A DNA stretch of 5,181 nucleotides, from positions 1-5,181 of the forward strand of contig JAFOMV010000152.1 of the NCBI GenBank assembly GCA_017418765.1, read 5' to 3'. The notes beneath the pieces were generated by a model that was given only the letters and a program-made list of their open reading frames with translations, did no database searches and was not told where the DNA came from. A program made the translations under genes and the position numbers. Shown piece after piece: positions 1 to 5,181 of this stretch. The DNA is from Ruminococcus sp. GTDB lineage: Bacteria > Bacillota_A > Clostridia > Oscillospirales > Ruminococcaceae. Every line of letters begins with the position of its first letter. Position 1 is the stretch's first letter.

Positions 1-66
1 TCCTAATTTTGATAATCTTTCGTATTTGTTCTCTGCATCAAAGAACCCTAACTGAGTATATTTCAT
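1..66 (-). CDS. IS5-type transposase, N-terminal fragment (runs off the left edge)
   Basis: Reading leftward from the ATG at 66-64 the frame is open for 22 codons to the window edge. The peptide begins MKYTQLGFFDAEN and ends ERLSKLG. A short 'QL-FFD.ENR-E-LSKLGD' start is characteristic, from memory, of IS5-family DDE transposases of Firmicutes, which cut and rejoin the ends of their insertion sequence. No catalytic residues are inside the window, so the family call rests on this N-terminal pattern alone. A TATAAT box ends only 6 bases before the ATG, so the mRNA would start at or next to the start codon and be leaderless or nearly so. AAGGG lies too close to the ATG (1 base) to be a normal Shine-Dalgarno. 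The gene could instead be another small protein; translating the sequence left of this window would decide. Confidence 0.6.
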   Translation of the reverse strand, partial: MKYTQLGFFDAENKYERLSKLG

Positions 67-72
67 ACCCTT

Positions 73-101
73 ATTATACCACTTTTACTGGGATTTGTAT
101 A
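73..101 (-). promoter_or_regulatory. Promoter of the transposase fragment
   Basis: On the minus strand a perfect TATAAT (73-78) is preceded by a 17-base spacer and TATACA (96-101), which matches TTGACA at 4 of 6 positions. The expected transcription start falls on or beside the ATG at 66. Insertion sequences commonly carry a promoter of this kind just inside their end. Confidence 0.55.
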
Positions 102-123
102 GGGGGTTTTTAGAGATGCCCTT
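102..123. repeat. Presumed terminal end of the insertion sequence
   Basis: Upstream of the transposase start the minus strand reads AAGGGCATCTCTAAAAACCC, a G/C-capped sequence ending in an A run, of the style found as terminal inverted repeats in IS5-type elements. The partner repeat would lie left of the window, so it cannot be confirmed here. An imperfect inverted copy of its outer part (AAGGGATATCTA) occurs at 149-160. A TTA at 122-124 could be part of a short target duplication, but with only one end visible this is inference. Confidence 0.35.
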
Positions 124-329
124 ATGATTTTCATTTCTCATAGTCTGAAAGGGATATCTACAACAAACTACTGGTTTATACAGCTGCTTTTCGGAAAAAG
201 GGCTGAATAAGAGATATATGACCGTTTTGACATATTAAATATTGCAGTTTAAGGGGGACTCTTTTGACAGAGCCCCCCCTTTTCAATTATTCAACAGCAT
301 ATGTACTGCTGTTAAACAAATATAATATT
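124..329. other. Intergenic stretch without a supported gene
   Basis: Between the presumed insertion-sequence end and the stop codon of the leftward membrane-protein gene I find no reading frame with a ribosome binding site on either strand. The only clear structure is the hairpin at 251-283. A rightward frame that covers the hairpin and continues to 470 starts at a TTG without a Shine-Dalgarno and overlaps a real gene on the other strand, so it is not called. Confidence 0.6.
251..283. terminator. Rho-independent terminator hairpin, possibly bidirectional
   Basis: GGGGG (253-257) pairs with CCCCC (274-278). After one A/C mismatch, CTCT (259-262) pairs with AGAG (269-272), closing a TTTGAC loop. 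On the plus strand the stem is followed by TTTT (280-283). On the minus strand it lies about 47 bases after the stop codon of the membrane-protein gene but is followed by only two T residues before AAAC. Position argues that it ends the leftward sigma operon; the T-run is better in the rightward direction, where no gene in the window needs it. Bidirectional use is plausible. Confidence 0.7.
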
Positions 330-1601
330 TTACTTTCTTTTGTATTTTTCTGTGTTTATGATGGTATCATCCTGATCGAATATGCTGTGGGTGAGTTCGC
401 CTTTGCCTATACTTCGGTCAAGTGCGCTGTCAGTGCATTTTATTTCTATTTTTGGATCGCTTTGGCTTGAAACGTGAAAAAACAGTGAAGATTTGCCATA
501 AAGTCTCATCGAGAGTGAACGCAGGTCTGAAATATCAGCAGGTATATCCGCTGACATCCCGTATACAGTGATATTTTCCAGATCACTGTATACGTTCTTA
601 TTTTCGATGTTTTCATAGGGATAAAATTCAAGATATGTGGATCGGTCTTCACTTTCTTCTGACGTGATAAGCTGTGTTTTTTCAAAGACTGAACCGCTTT
701 TTTTAGGATATGCCGAACTCCCGTCATAGTATACCGAGTGTTTCCATTCCGCAGTGTATGGTACTATCCTGTTTTCCTTTATTTCACCGTCCAGTATAGT
801 CTCACTGAGAAGATCATATTTGTATCTTTCGGGGGAATCACACTGATATGTCACCATATTTCTTACAGAGAAAACGTTCTGCTGATCTGAAAAAATACTG
901 TAATGCATAAATGAAAGCGCAAGTCCTTCATCAACATGATACCCTTTATATGGCATATCAAAGGTCAGGAGGTTATTTATATCATCACAGGCTTTTTCAA
1001 GCTGTTCATCGGTGAAAGTGACATCTGTATCCGCTGCTGCTATAAAATTCGATTCCCTGTATTCTCCGCTGTATTCGACGGCATACATCTGATTTGTAAG
1101 GATATCATTATACGTCTTTACAAATACCCTTACCCTGACATTGTCTCTTTCGGGAGCCTCAAACGGGCAGCTGTAAAGCGGAGTTACAAGAACATCCTTT
1201 TTGATATAATCTTCAATAGCTATATCGTATATACGTATATCTTCTGTATTCTCAGAAATAGCGGATATTTCGTTTACCAATGAGCGGTAAAGTTCACTGT
1301 CCTGCTTGGTTAGAGCGCAGAGAAGACGGCTGAATAACGCTGTTTTAGGCAGAACAGCCACAATGAATATTGCTGCTGAGACTGCTGCTGCGAGTTTCAG
1401 CAATGGGGCAGCTCTGTGTCTGCCGGTTATATTTTCAAGGTCTGTAACGACGTAGTCGCTGTCGAAAAAATCCGCATCATTTTCGGGGAAGACCCTTTCG
1501 GATATGCGGCTGAAACGGTCAACCGAATCAGAAAGCTCATCCATTCTATTTTTTAGTATATCTTCGATCTCGTGATCTTCTTCACGGTCTTTTTCTTTCA
1601 T
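330..1601 (-). CDS. Single-pass membrane protein, putative anti-sigma factor
   Basis: A 423-residue protein of unrecognised family. Seen directly: a highly charged N-terminal segment (about residues 1-65, e.g. KEKDREEDHEIEDILKNRMDEL, predicted helical), one hydrophobic segment at about 66-84 (LLKLAAAVSAAIFIVAVLP), and a long polar remainder (85-423) rich in Tyr, Asp, Glu and Ser that should lie outside the cell. The start at 1601 overlaps the sigma-factor stop codon as ATGA, and AGGTGAG stands 5 bases upstream, so the two are translationally coupled. Inferred role: the cytoplasmic N-terminus holds the co-encoded ECF sigma factor until the outer domain senses a signal, the usual arrangement for a membrane protein encoded directly after an ECF sigma gene. 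Against a standard assignment, the HxxxCxxC zinc anti-sigma motif is absent and I recognise no known outer domain. It could instead be a membrane effector regulated by the sigma factor. Confidence 0.75.
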   Translation of the reverse strand: MKEKDREEDHEIEDILKNRMDELSDSVDRFSRISERVFPENDADFFDSDYVVTDLENITGRHRAAPLLKLAAAVSAAIFIVAVLPKTALFSRLLCALTKQDSELYRSLVNEISAISENTEDIRIYDIAIEDYIKKDVLVTPLYSCPFEAPERDNVRVRVFVKTYNDILTNQMYAVEYSGEYRESNFIAAADTDVTFTDEQLEKACDDINNLLTFDMPYKGYHVDEGLALSFMHYSIFSDQQNVFSVRNMVTYQCDSPERYKYDLLSETILDGEIKENRIVPYTAEWKHSVYYDGSSAYPKKSGSVFEKTQLITSEESEDRSTYLEFYPYENIENKNVYSDLENITVYGMSADIPADISDLRSLSMRLYGKSSLFFHVSSQSDPKIEIKCTDSALDRSIGKGELTHSIFDQDDTIINTEKYKRK

Positions 1602-2152
1602 CGCTGCTCACCTGCCTTTTCCCTTAGTATGGATATCGCTTTGGCGTACCTTGATTTCACTGTGGTCTCAGGACATTTCATTATCCTTGCTATCTCCTTG
1701 AATTTCAATTCTGCACAGCACCTCAGCACAACTGTCTGCCTTTGTTTATCGCTGAGATGTTTCAGGAGCTGATTTATGTAAATACTGTCTTCGACAGTTT
1801 TTTCTGCTTCGCCGTAGCTTTGTATGATAAAGCTTGTATCGAGCTCTCTTTTGTATTTTCGGCGAAACTCAAGTGCAACGTTGCGTGCTATGGTAAAAAT
1901 GAATCCTTTGCCGTCGCCTTTTCTTGGAGAAAAACGCTTTGCCTGAGCAAGACGCACGAATGTCTCTGTGACGCAGTCTTCTGAAAGGTGGTAATCTGCG
2001 GTTATTCCGAAGGCTATGGCAAAAACCTTACCCTTGAACATAATGTAGAGCTTTTCAAGACAATCTTTTGATACTGAACACCTGATTATCAGATCATTTA
2101 TGCTCTCAGTATCATCAGCCGATACGTTATTGTGGTTGGATGGATAAAGAAT
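1598..2152 (-). CDS. ECF-type RNA polymerase sigma factor (sigma-70 family), probable ATT start
   Basis: Directs RNA polymerase core to a special set of promoters. From the proposed start the protein has 184 residues, usual for the family. Region 2 is at about residues 30-100: LYIMFKGKVFAIAFGI, the SEDCVTETFVRL core (classic 'AEDavQetFlr'), and GKGFIFTIARNVALEFRRKYKR for -10 recognition and melting. Region 4 is at about 127-180, with LSDKQRQTVVLRCC and the helix-turn-helix KFKEIARIMKCPETTVKSRYAKAI that reads the -35 box. The first ATG (2041) would give 147 residues, has no good Shine-Dalgarno, and starts inside region 2. The frame is open back to a stop at 2207-2209 and contains no ATG, GTG or TTG. 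The perfect GGAGGTGA at 2160-2167 stands 7 bases before ATT at 2150-2152, so I place the start there. If a conventional start is required, use 2041. Function is secure; the start is an inference. The gene is first in a two-gene operon. Confidence 0.9.
   Translation of the reverse strand: MLYPSNHNNVSADDTESINDLIIRCSVSKDCLEKLYIMFKGKVFAIAFGITADYHLSEDCVTETFVRLAQAKRFSPRKGDGKGFIFTIARNVALEFRRKYKRELDTSFIIQSYGEAEKTVEDSIYINQLLKHLSDKQRQTVVLRCCAELKFKEIARIMKCPETTVKSRYAKAISILREKAGEQR
1607..1613 (-). promoter_or_regulatory. Ribosome binding site of the putative anti-sigma gene
   Basis: AGGTGAG on the minus strand, inside the last codons of the sigma gene and 5 bases before the ATG at 1601. With the 4-base ATGA overlap it fixes this start and indicates translational coupling, which keeps sigma and its partner in proportion. 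Confidence 0.7.
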
Positions 2153-2159
2153 AGATGCG

Positions 2160-2167
2160 TCACCTCC
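2160..2167 (-). promoter_or_regulatory. Strong Shine-Dalgarno that decides the sigma-factor start
   Basis: GGAGGTGA on the minus strand is an 8-base perfect complement to the 3' end of 16S rRNA. No ATG, GTG or TTG lies within a useful distance in the sigma frame. An ATT codon in frame begins 7 bases downstream. The nearest GTG overlaps the site itself and opens a 21-codon frame that is not sigma. Confidence 0.7.
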
Positions 2168-2367
2168 GCTCAGATGATTTATTTCGGCAGTTATGAACTC
2201 ATGTATTTATATGGCGCAGAAACTGCACGTTTTGAAAGCTTTCACTAATAAGTGTTTTAAGGCACTGAAAAAGACGAAGCAGAATTAGAAAAAATATTTT
2301 TATGTTAACATCAGCTAACGAATATGGCTTCATATCGTGGCATAATGCACATAAAACGGTATACCCG

Positions 2368-2396
2368 ATTATATCATTTCTATAAGTTAAATTCAA
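2368..2396 (-). promoter_or_regulatory. Sigma-A promoter of the sigma/anti-sigma operon
   Basis: On the minus strand TTGAAT (2391-2396), a 17-base spacer, and a perfect TATAAT (2368-2373) preceded by TGA, giving a TGn extended -10. The predicted start is near 2361. Because this is a housekeeping-type promoter, the operon can be expressed without its own sigma factor; I do not see a clear ECF-type promoter in the leader. Confidence 0.8.
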
Positions 2397-2414
2397 GAAT
2401 ATTTTACTAAACTA

Positions 2415-2443
2415 TTGACATTCTTGCATATATATGGTATAGT
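2415..2443 (+). promoter_or_regulatory. Sigma-A promoter of the metal-efflux ATPase gene
   Basis: A perfect TTGACA (2415-2420), a 17-base spacer, and TATAGT (2438-2443) with the TG of an extended -10 at 2435-2436. The predicted start is near 2449-2451. Such a strong promoter fits a gene that is held off by a repressor and needs a fast response once released. Confidence 0.88.
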
Positions 2444-2447
2444 AAAC

Positions 2448-2467
2448 ATATGAACAACCATTCATAT
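2448..2467. promoter_or_regulatory. ArsR/SmtB-type metal-sensor operator
   Basis: A perfect inverted repeat, ATATGAA (2448-2454), six bases, TTCATAT (2461-2467). The TGAA-N6-TTCA core within an AT-rich palindrome is the known form of operators bound by ArsR/SmtB family repressors such as CzrA, SmtB and CadC. It begins 4 bases after the -10 box and covers the predicted transcription start, so bound repressor would block the ATPase promoter. In that family, binding of Zn(II), Cd(II) or related ions releases the repressor from DNA. No ArsR/SmtB gene is visible in the window, so the regulator must be encoded elsewhere, possibly just past the right edge. Confidence 0.78.
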
Positions 2468-2470
2468 TTG

Positions 2471-2476
2471 AAAGGA
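2471..2476 (+). promoter_or_regulatory. Ribosome binding site of the ATPase gene
   Basis: AAAGGA, 9 bases before the ATG at 2486. It lies directly after the operator palindrome and supports this start; no other in-frame start gives a complete first metal-binding domain. Confidence 0.65.
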
Positions 2477-2485
2477 CAGTGACCT

Positions 2486-5181
2486 ATGGAAAAGGATTAC
2501 TCCATTCTGAACCTCGACTGCGCCAACTGCGGCGCTAAAATAGAAGAGGCCATAAGCAGGCTGGAAGGCGTGGAAATGGCTATCCTTAATTTTCCGCTCA
2601 AAAAGATCAAAGTTATAGGTGATATCTCCGACGATATGCTCAAAAAAATGAACGAAACGGCATCTCAGATTGAACCCGGTGTGGAGATAGTTCCTGTTGC
2701 CGAAAAGAAAACCAGGCAGTTCGAGATAAAAAATCTGGACTGTGCTCACTGCGGCGCTAAGATAGAAGAAGCTATCAGCCAGCTGGACGGCGTTGATTCT
2801 GCTCTGCTGAACTATCCGCTGAAAAAGCTGAAAGTTACGGGTGTTATCACAGAAGAACTGATAACTCTCATGAACAGAACAGCTGATTCTATTGAGCCGG
2901 GCGTGGAGATAACTCCCTACTCATCACGTGAATCCCAGAGAAGAAGCAGGATAAAGGAGATAGTAAAAGAACTTGAGGAGGAAGCTCCGCATACCCACAG
3001 CCACGAAGAACACGAACACGGAGAGCACTGTGACTGCGGCCATGAACATCACGATCACGATGAACATGAGCATCACAGCCATTCTGCAACATCTGACGGA
3101 TATGAGGAATTCGAGATAACTCTCGGTACTCATTCTCATGGTGAACACGAATATCACGGCAAGCATGAGGCTGTACAGGAGAATTTTGAGGATAAGGAAA
3201 TTGTCGATGAGTATAAGGAAATACTCGGAGATATGTACAACGATGAGCCGGTACACATTAAAAAACGTGCAGTCCCTGCTGAGGATATCCCCGTAGGCAA
3301 ACATGAGATGATCCATGATGAGCACGAACATGAGCATACTCACGAACACGAAGAAGATGAAATTATTCCTAAGCCTGCTGCTCACGAAAAAGAACCCGAC
3401 CTTGTATCGGAACTGGTTTCCGAGAATGACATGCAGTCTGTCAAGGAAGACTCTCAGCCGGCTGTTGAAACTGTCACAGAAACTTTTGCCGATCTTCATG
3501 AGGATACTGAGGAGAAAAGCGACAGAGTCCCTGTTTCGCTGCTGGGACTTATACTTGGCGCTGAGGCATTCATCGCCGCTCTCATTTGCGACAAGATAGT
3601 AGGAACTATGCCTGTTGCCATTGTGCTCTACATCATTGCGTACCTGCTTCTCGGCATAAACGTGCTGAAGGCTACAGTCCGCAATATCAAGGCAAAGAAC
3701 TTCTTCAACGAGAATCTTCTCATGACCATCGCTACTATCGGAGCATTTGCACTGGGCGAATATCCCGAAGCTGTTGGAGTTATGCTTTTCTTCCGCATAG
3801 GCGAGCTTTTCGAGGATTACGCCGTAAACAAGAGCCGCAAGGCTATCACAGCTGTATCCGAGCTCAAAGTTGAAGAAGCTGACGTACTTGTGGACGGTGA
3901 ATTCGTCCGCATACCCGCTGATGAGATAAACAAAGGCGATATCATCCGCATAAAAGTCGGAGAGCGCATCGCTGCTGACGGTATCGTAGAATCGGGCAAG
4001 TCAAGAATAGACACCTCCGCTGTAAACGGCGAACCTGTTCCTGTGACTGTACGTGCAGGAGACAAGATTCTTTCGGGCTGCATAAACCTGACAGAGGGGA
4101 TAACCATCCGCACTACCGCATCAGCTGACGAATCCATGATCGCTAAAATCGCCGAGGCTGTGGAGGACGCTTCTGCTTCCAAGCCGAAGATAGACCGCTT
4201 CATCACACGCTTTGCAAAGGTCTATACTCCTATAGTTATAGCTATTGCACTGCTGACGGCTATAATCCCGTCAATAATCACAGGCGACTGGCATAAGTGG
4301 ATATACGCCGCACTGACCTTCCTTGTTATCAGCTGCCCGTGTGCGCTGGTACTCAGTGTGCCGCTGGCATACTTCTCAGGTATCGGTGCAGCTTCAAAGC
4401 TTGGCATACTTTTCAAGGGCGGCAACTCCATCGAAGCCCTCGCCAAAGTCAAGGCTATTGCTTTTGATAAGACAGGCACACTCACAAACGGCACTTTCAC
4501 AGTTACTCAGGTGCAGACATTCGGCGTACTCAGCAACAGACACATTCTCAGGATATGCGGAAGCTGTGAGATAGCTTCAACTCATCCCGTAGCCGAAAGC
4601 ATTGTTGCTTACTGCAAGAAGAACAAGCTGAAGCTGGGCACTCCAGAAAAGATACAGGAAATACCGGGACGTGGAATCGAAGCCGAAGTCAGCGGAAGGA
4701 CCGTTCTCTGCGGCAACGAGAAAATGATGCATGAATACAATGTTCCTATACCGAAGGGACAGCCTGCCGACGGCGGAAGTGTTGTATACGTTGCTGTAAA
4801 CGGCAAGGCTGAGGGGCGTATCGTTGTGGCTGATACTATCAAGAAGTCAGCAGCCGAAGCCATGAAGGAACTGAACGCTATGGGCATACATACTGCTATG
4901 CTTACAGGCGACAAGAACGAAAATGCCCGTATAGCAGGAAAGAAGATCGGTGTTGAGATAGTCAAGGGCGAACTCCTTCCCGAAGATAAACTTCACGCTA
5001 TTGAAGATATGCGCTCGGTATACGGCCCTGTGATGTTCGTCGGCGACGGCATAAATGACGGTCCCGTGCTGGCAGGTGCTGACGTAGGAGGTGCAATGCA
5101 GACAGGTTCACATCTGGCACTTGAAGCCGCTGATGCAGTGTTCATGAATCCCGAACCTGCGGCAGTTGTGAACTCAAAGAA
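2486..5181 (+). CDS. cadA: P1B-2-type heavy-metal efflux ATPase (Zn/Cd/Pb), CadA/ZntA family, C-terminus beyond the window
   Basis: Pumps Zn(II), Cd(II) or Pb(II) out of the cytoplasm at the cost of ATP; sits in the cell membrane. 898 codons are visible, uninterrupted. In order: two HMA metal-binding domains with CANC (12-15) and CAHC (86-89); an acidic His-rich linker (about 145-345); membrane helices at about 350-368, 376-395, 409-424 and 427-446; actuator domain with NGEP at 514-517 (usually TGEP/TGES); helices at about 579-599 and 606-633 with the transport motif SCPCALVLS (CPC 617-619); phosphorylation site DKTGTLT with Asp661; nucleotide domain with HP (700-701) and GRGIEA (728-733); TGDK (807-810) and GDGINDGPVL (853-862). 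The NENLLMTIATIGA helix and the CPC context are typical of the Zn/Cd branch, not the copper branch. The last two helices, which carry further metal-selecting residues, are outside the window. About 200 residues longer at the N-terminus than ordinary CadA. Preceded by a metal-sensor operator. The exact metal is not certain from sequence. Confidence 0.95.
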   Translation, partial: MEKDYSILNLDCANCGAKIEEAISRLEGVEMAILNFPLKKIKVIGDISDDMLKKMNETASQIEPGVEIVPVAEKKTRQFEIKNLDCAHCGAKIEEAISQLDGVDSALLNYPLKKLKVTGVITEELITLMNRTADSIEPGVEITPYSSRESQRRSRIKEIVKELEEEAPHTHSHEEHEHGEHCDCGHEHHDHDEHEHHSHSATSDGYEEFEITLGTHSHGEHEYHGKHEAVQENFEDKEIVDEYKEILGDMYNDEPVHIKKRAVPAEDIPVGKHEMIHDEHEHEHTHEHEEDEIIPKPAAHEKEPDLVSELVSENDMQSVKEDSQPAVETVTETFADLHEDTEEKSDRVPVSLLGLILGAEAFIAALICDKIVGTMPVAIVLYIIAYLLLGINVLKATVRNIKAKNFFNENLLMTIATIGAFALGEYPEAVGVMLFFRIGELFEDYAVNKSRKAITAVSELKVEEADVLVDGEFVRIPADEINKGDIIRIKVGERIAADGIVESGKSRIDTSAVNGEPVPVTVRAGDKILSGCINLTEGITIRTTASADESMIAKIAEAVEDASASKPKIDRFITRFAKVYTPIVIAIALLTAIIPSIITGDWHKWIYAALTFLVISCPCALVLSVPLAYFSGIGAASKLGILFKGGNSIEALAKVKAIAFDKTGTLTNGTFTVTQVQTFGVLSNRHILRICGSCEIASTHPVAESIVAYCKKNKLKLGTPEKIQEIPGRGIEAEVSGRTVLCGNEKMMHEYNVPIPKGQPADGGSVVYVAVNGKAEGRIVVADTIKKSAAEAMKELNAMGIHTAMLTGDKNENARIAGKKIGVEIVKGELLPEDKLHAIEDMRSVYGPVMFVGDGINDGPVLAGADVGGAMQTGSHLALEAADAVFMNPEPAAVVNSK
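2489..2918 (+). repeat. Tandem duplication of the HMA metal-binding domain within the ATPase
   Basis: The two N-terminal domains repeat with a period of 74 residues (222 bp). By hand count about 41 of 63 aligned positions are identical (residues 8-70 against 82-144), including LDCA-CGAKIEEAIS, the PLKK segment and IEPGVEI. DNA identity is lower because third codon positions have drifted. This points to an internal duplication that is old but still under common constraint. Confidence 0.8.
2989..3501 (+). other. His/Asp/Glu-rich metal-binding linker of the ATPase
   Basis: Codons 169-338 encode about 29 histidines, mostly alternating with Glu or Asp. They fall in two main clusters: residues 169-227 (19 His, plus C182 and C184 as CDCG) and 273-300 (8 His). 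The segment has no predicted helix long enough for a membrane span and should be a flexible cytoplasmic tether between the HMA domains and the first membrane helix. Such stretches bind several Zn(II) ions in other transporters. Here it may buffer metal or hand it to the pump. Confidence 0.8.

Larger units (their letters stand above)
2153..2485. other. Divergent intergenic control region
   Basis: This stretch separates the leftward sigma operon from the rightward ATPase gene. It holds two back-to-back promoters, one operator, the Shine-Dalgarno sites of both genes, and a leader of about 210 nt for the sigma transcript (about 2361 to 2153). Small palindromes lie in that leader: ATATG-GCTT-CATAT at 2322-2335, GAAAGCTTTC at 2234-2243 and GCAG-AAA-CTGC at 2216-2226. 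None matches a riboswitch that I recognise. No convincing small gene is seen. Confidence 0.7.

Noticed and set aside
264..470. Rightward 68-codon frame over the hairpin and the end of the membrane-protein gene
   Set aside because: TTG start inside the terminator loop, no Shine-Dalgarno, and overlap with a well-supported gene on the other strand.
535..1449. Repeated hexapeptide DLENIT at both ends of the putative anti-sigma protein
   Set aside because: Only six residues match, flanks differ completely, and one copy is on each side of the membrane, so I treat it as chance.
2199..2396. Leftward 65-codon frame in the sigma leader
   Set aside because: Its TTG start lies in the -35 box, upstream of the predicted transcript. 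The internal ATG (44 codons left) has no ribosome binding site.
2450..2482. Ten-codon frame (MNNHSYLKGQ) at the start of the ATPase mRNA, ending 3 bases before the ATPase ATG
   Set aside because: It lies within the operator palindrome and at the transcript start without a Shine-Dalgarno; most likely a by-product of the operator sequence. Leaderless translation cannot be excluded.
2924..3499. A 191-codon minus-strand frame rich in Phe, Val and Met that looks like a membrane protein
   Set aside because: It is the reverse complement of the His/Glu/Asp-rich codons of the ATPase linker (GAA/CAT/CAC give TTC/ATG/GTG). It lacks a ribosome binding site and the plus-strand frame is clearly the real one.
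3817..4965. Long minus-strand frames opposite the ATPase catalytic domains
   Set aside because: Shadows of the coding strand: low-complexity Ser/Ala-rich translations without ribosome binding sites, opposite intact P-type ATPase motifs.

Overview
The window looks like a chromosomal segment of a low-to-mid GC Gram-positive anaerobe. It is most likely a Ruminococcus-type Clostridium relative. The basis is base composition and codon use, strong GGAGG-type ribosome binding sites, near-consensus sigma-A promoters, and protein style; no taxon can be proven from 5.2 kb without a search. It holds three large leftward or rightward genes, a transposase fragment at the left edge, and a compact divergent control region.

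Left edge (1-329): bases 1-66 encode, on the minus strand, the first 22 residues of a protein resembling the N-terminus of IS5-type transposases. It has its own TATAAT promoter, and the presumed outer end of the insertion sequence lies at about 100-123. The following 200 bases carry no gene I can support. They do carry a strong G5/C5 hairpin (251-283) that can act as a terminator, probably at the end of the leftward operon and possibly in both directions.

Leftward operon (330-2152): an ECF-type sigma factor gene is followed, with an ATGA overlap, by a gene for a 423-residue single-pass membrane protein. Position and topology suggest that the second protein is the cognate anti-sigma factor, although it lacks the HxxxCxxC zinc anti-sigma motif. 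The only good ATG of the sigma gene (2041) would remove part of conserved region 2. The frame stays open upstream, where an 8-base perfect Shine-Dalgarno sits at the right distance from an ATT codon (2150-2152), so a non-canonical AUU start is proposed.

Divergent control region (2153-2485): two sigma-A promoters stand back to back with their -35 boxes only 18 bp apart. One (TTGAAT-17-TATAAT) reads left into the sigma operon with a leader of about 210 nt. The other (TTGACA-17-TATAGT with TGn extension) reads right. Just downstream of the rightward -10 box is a perfect 7+7 inverted repeat, ATATGAA-N6-TTCATAT, the classic form of an ArsR/SmtB metal-sensor operator.

Rightward gene (2486 to beyond 5181): a P1B-2-type Zn/Cd/Pb efflux ATPase (CadA/ZntA family), cut by the window edge. 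Its N-terminus has two closely similar CxxC metal-binding domains followed by an unusually long acidic linker carrying about 29 histidines. The operator explains how it would be switched on by metal: the metal-bound repressor leaves the DNA. The repressor gene itself is not in the window. Whether the neighbouring sigma/anti-sigma pair responds to the same stress is an inference from adjacency only.
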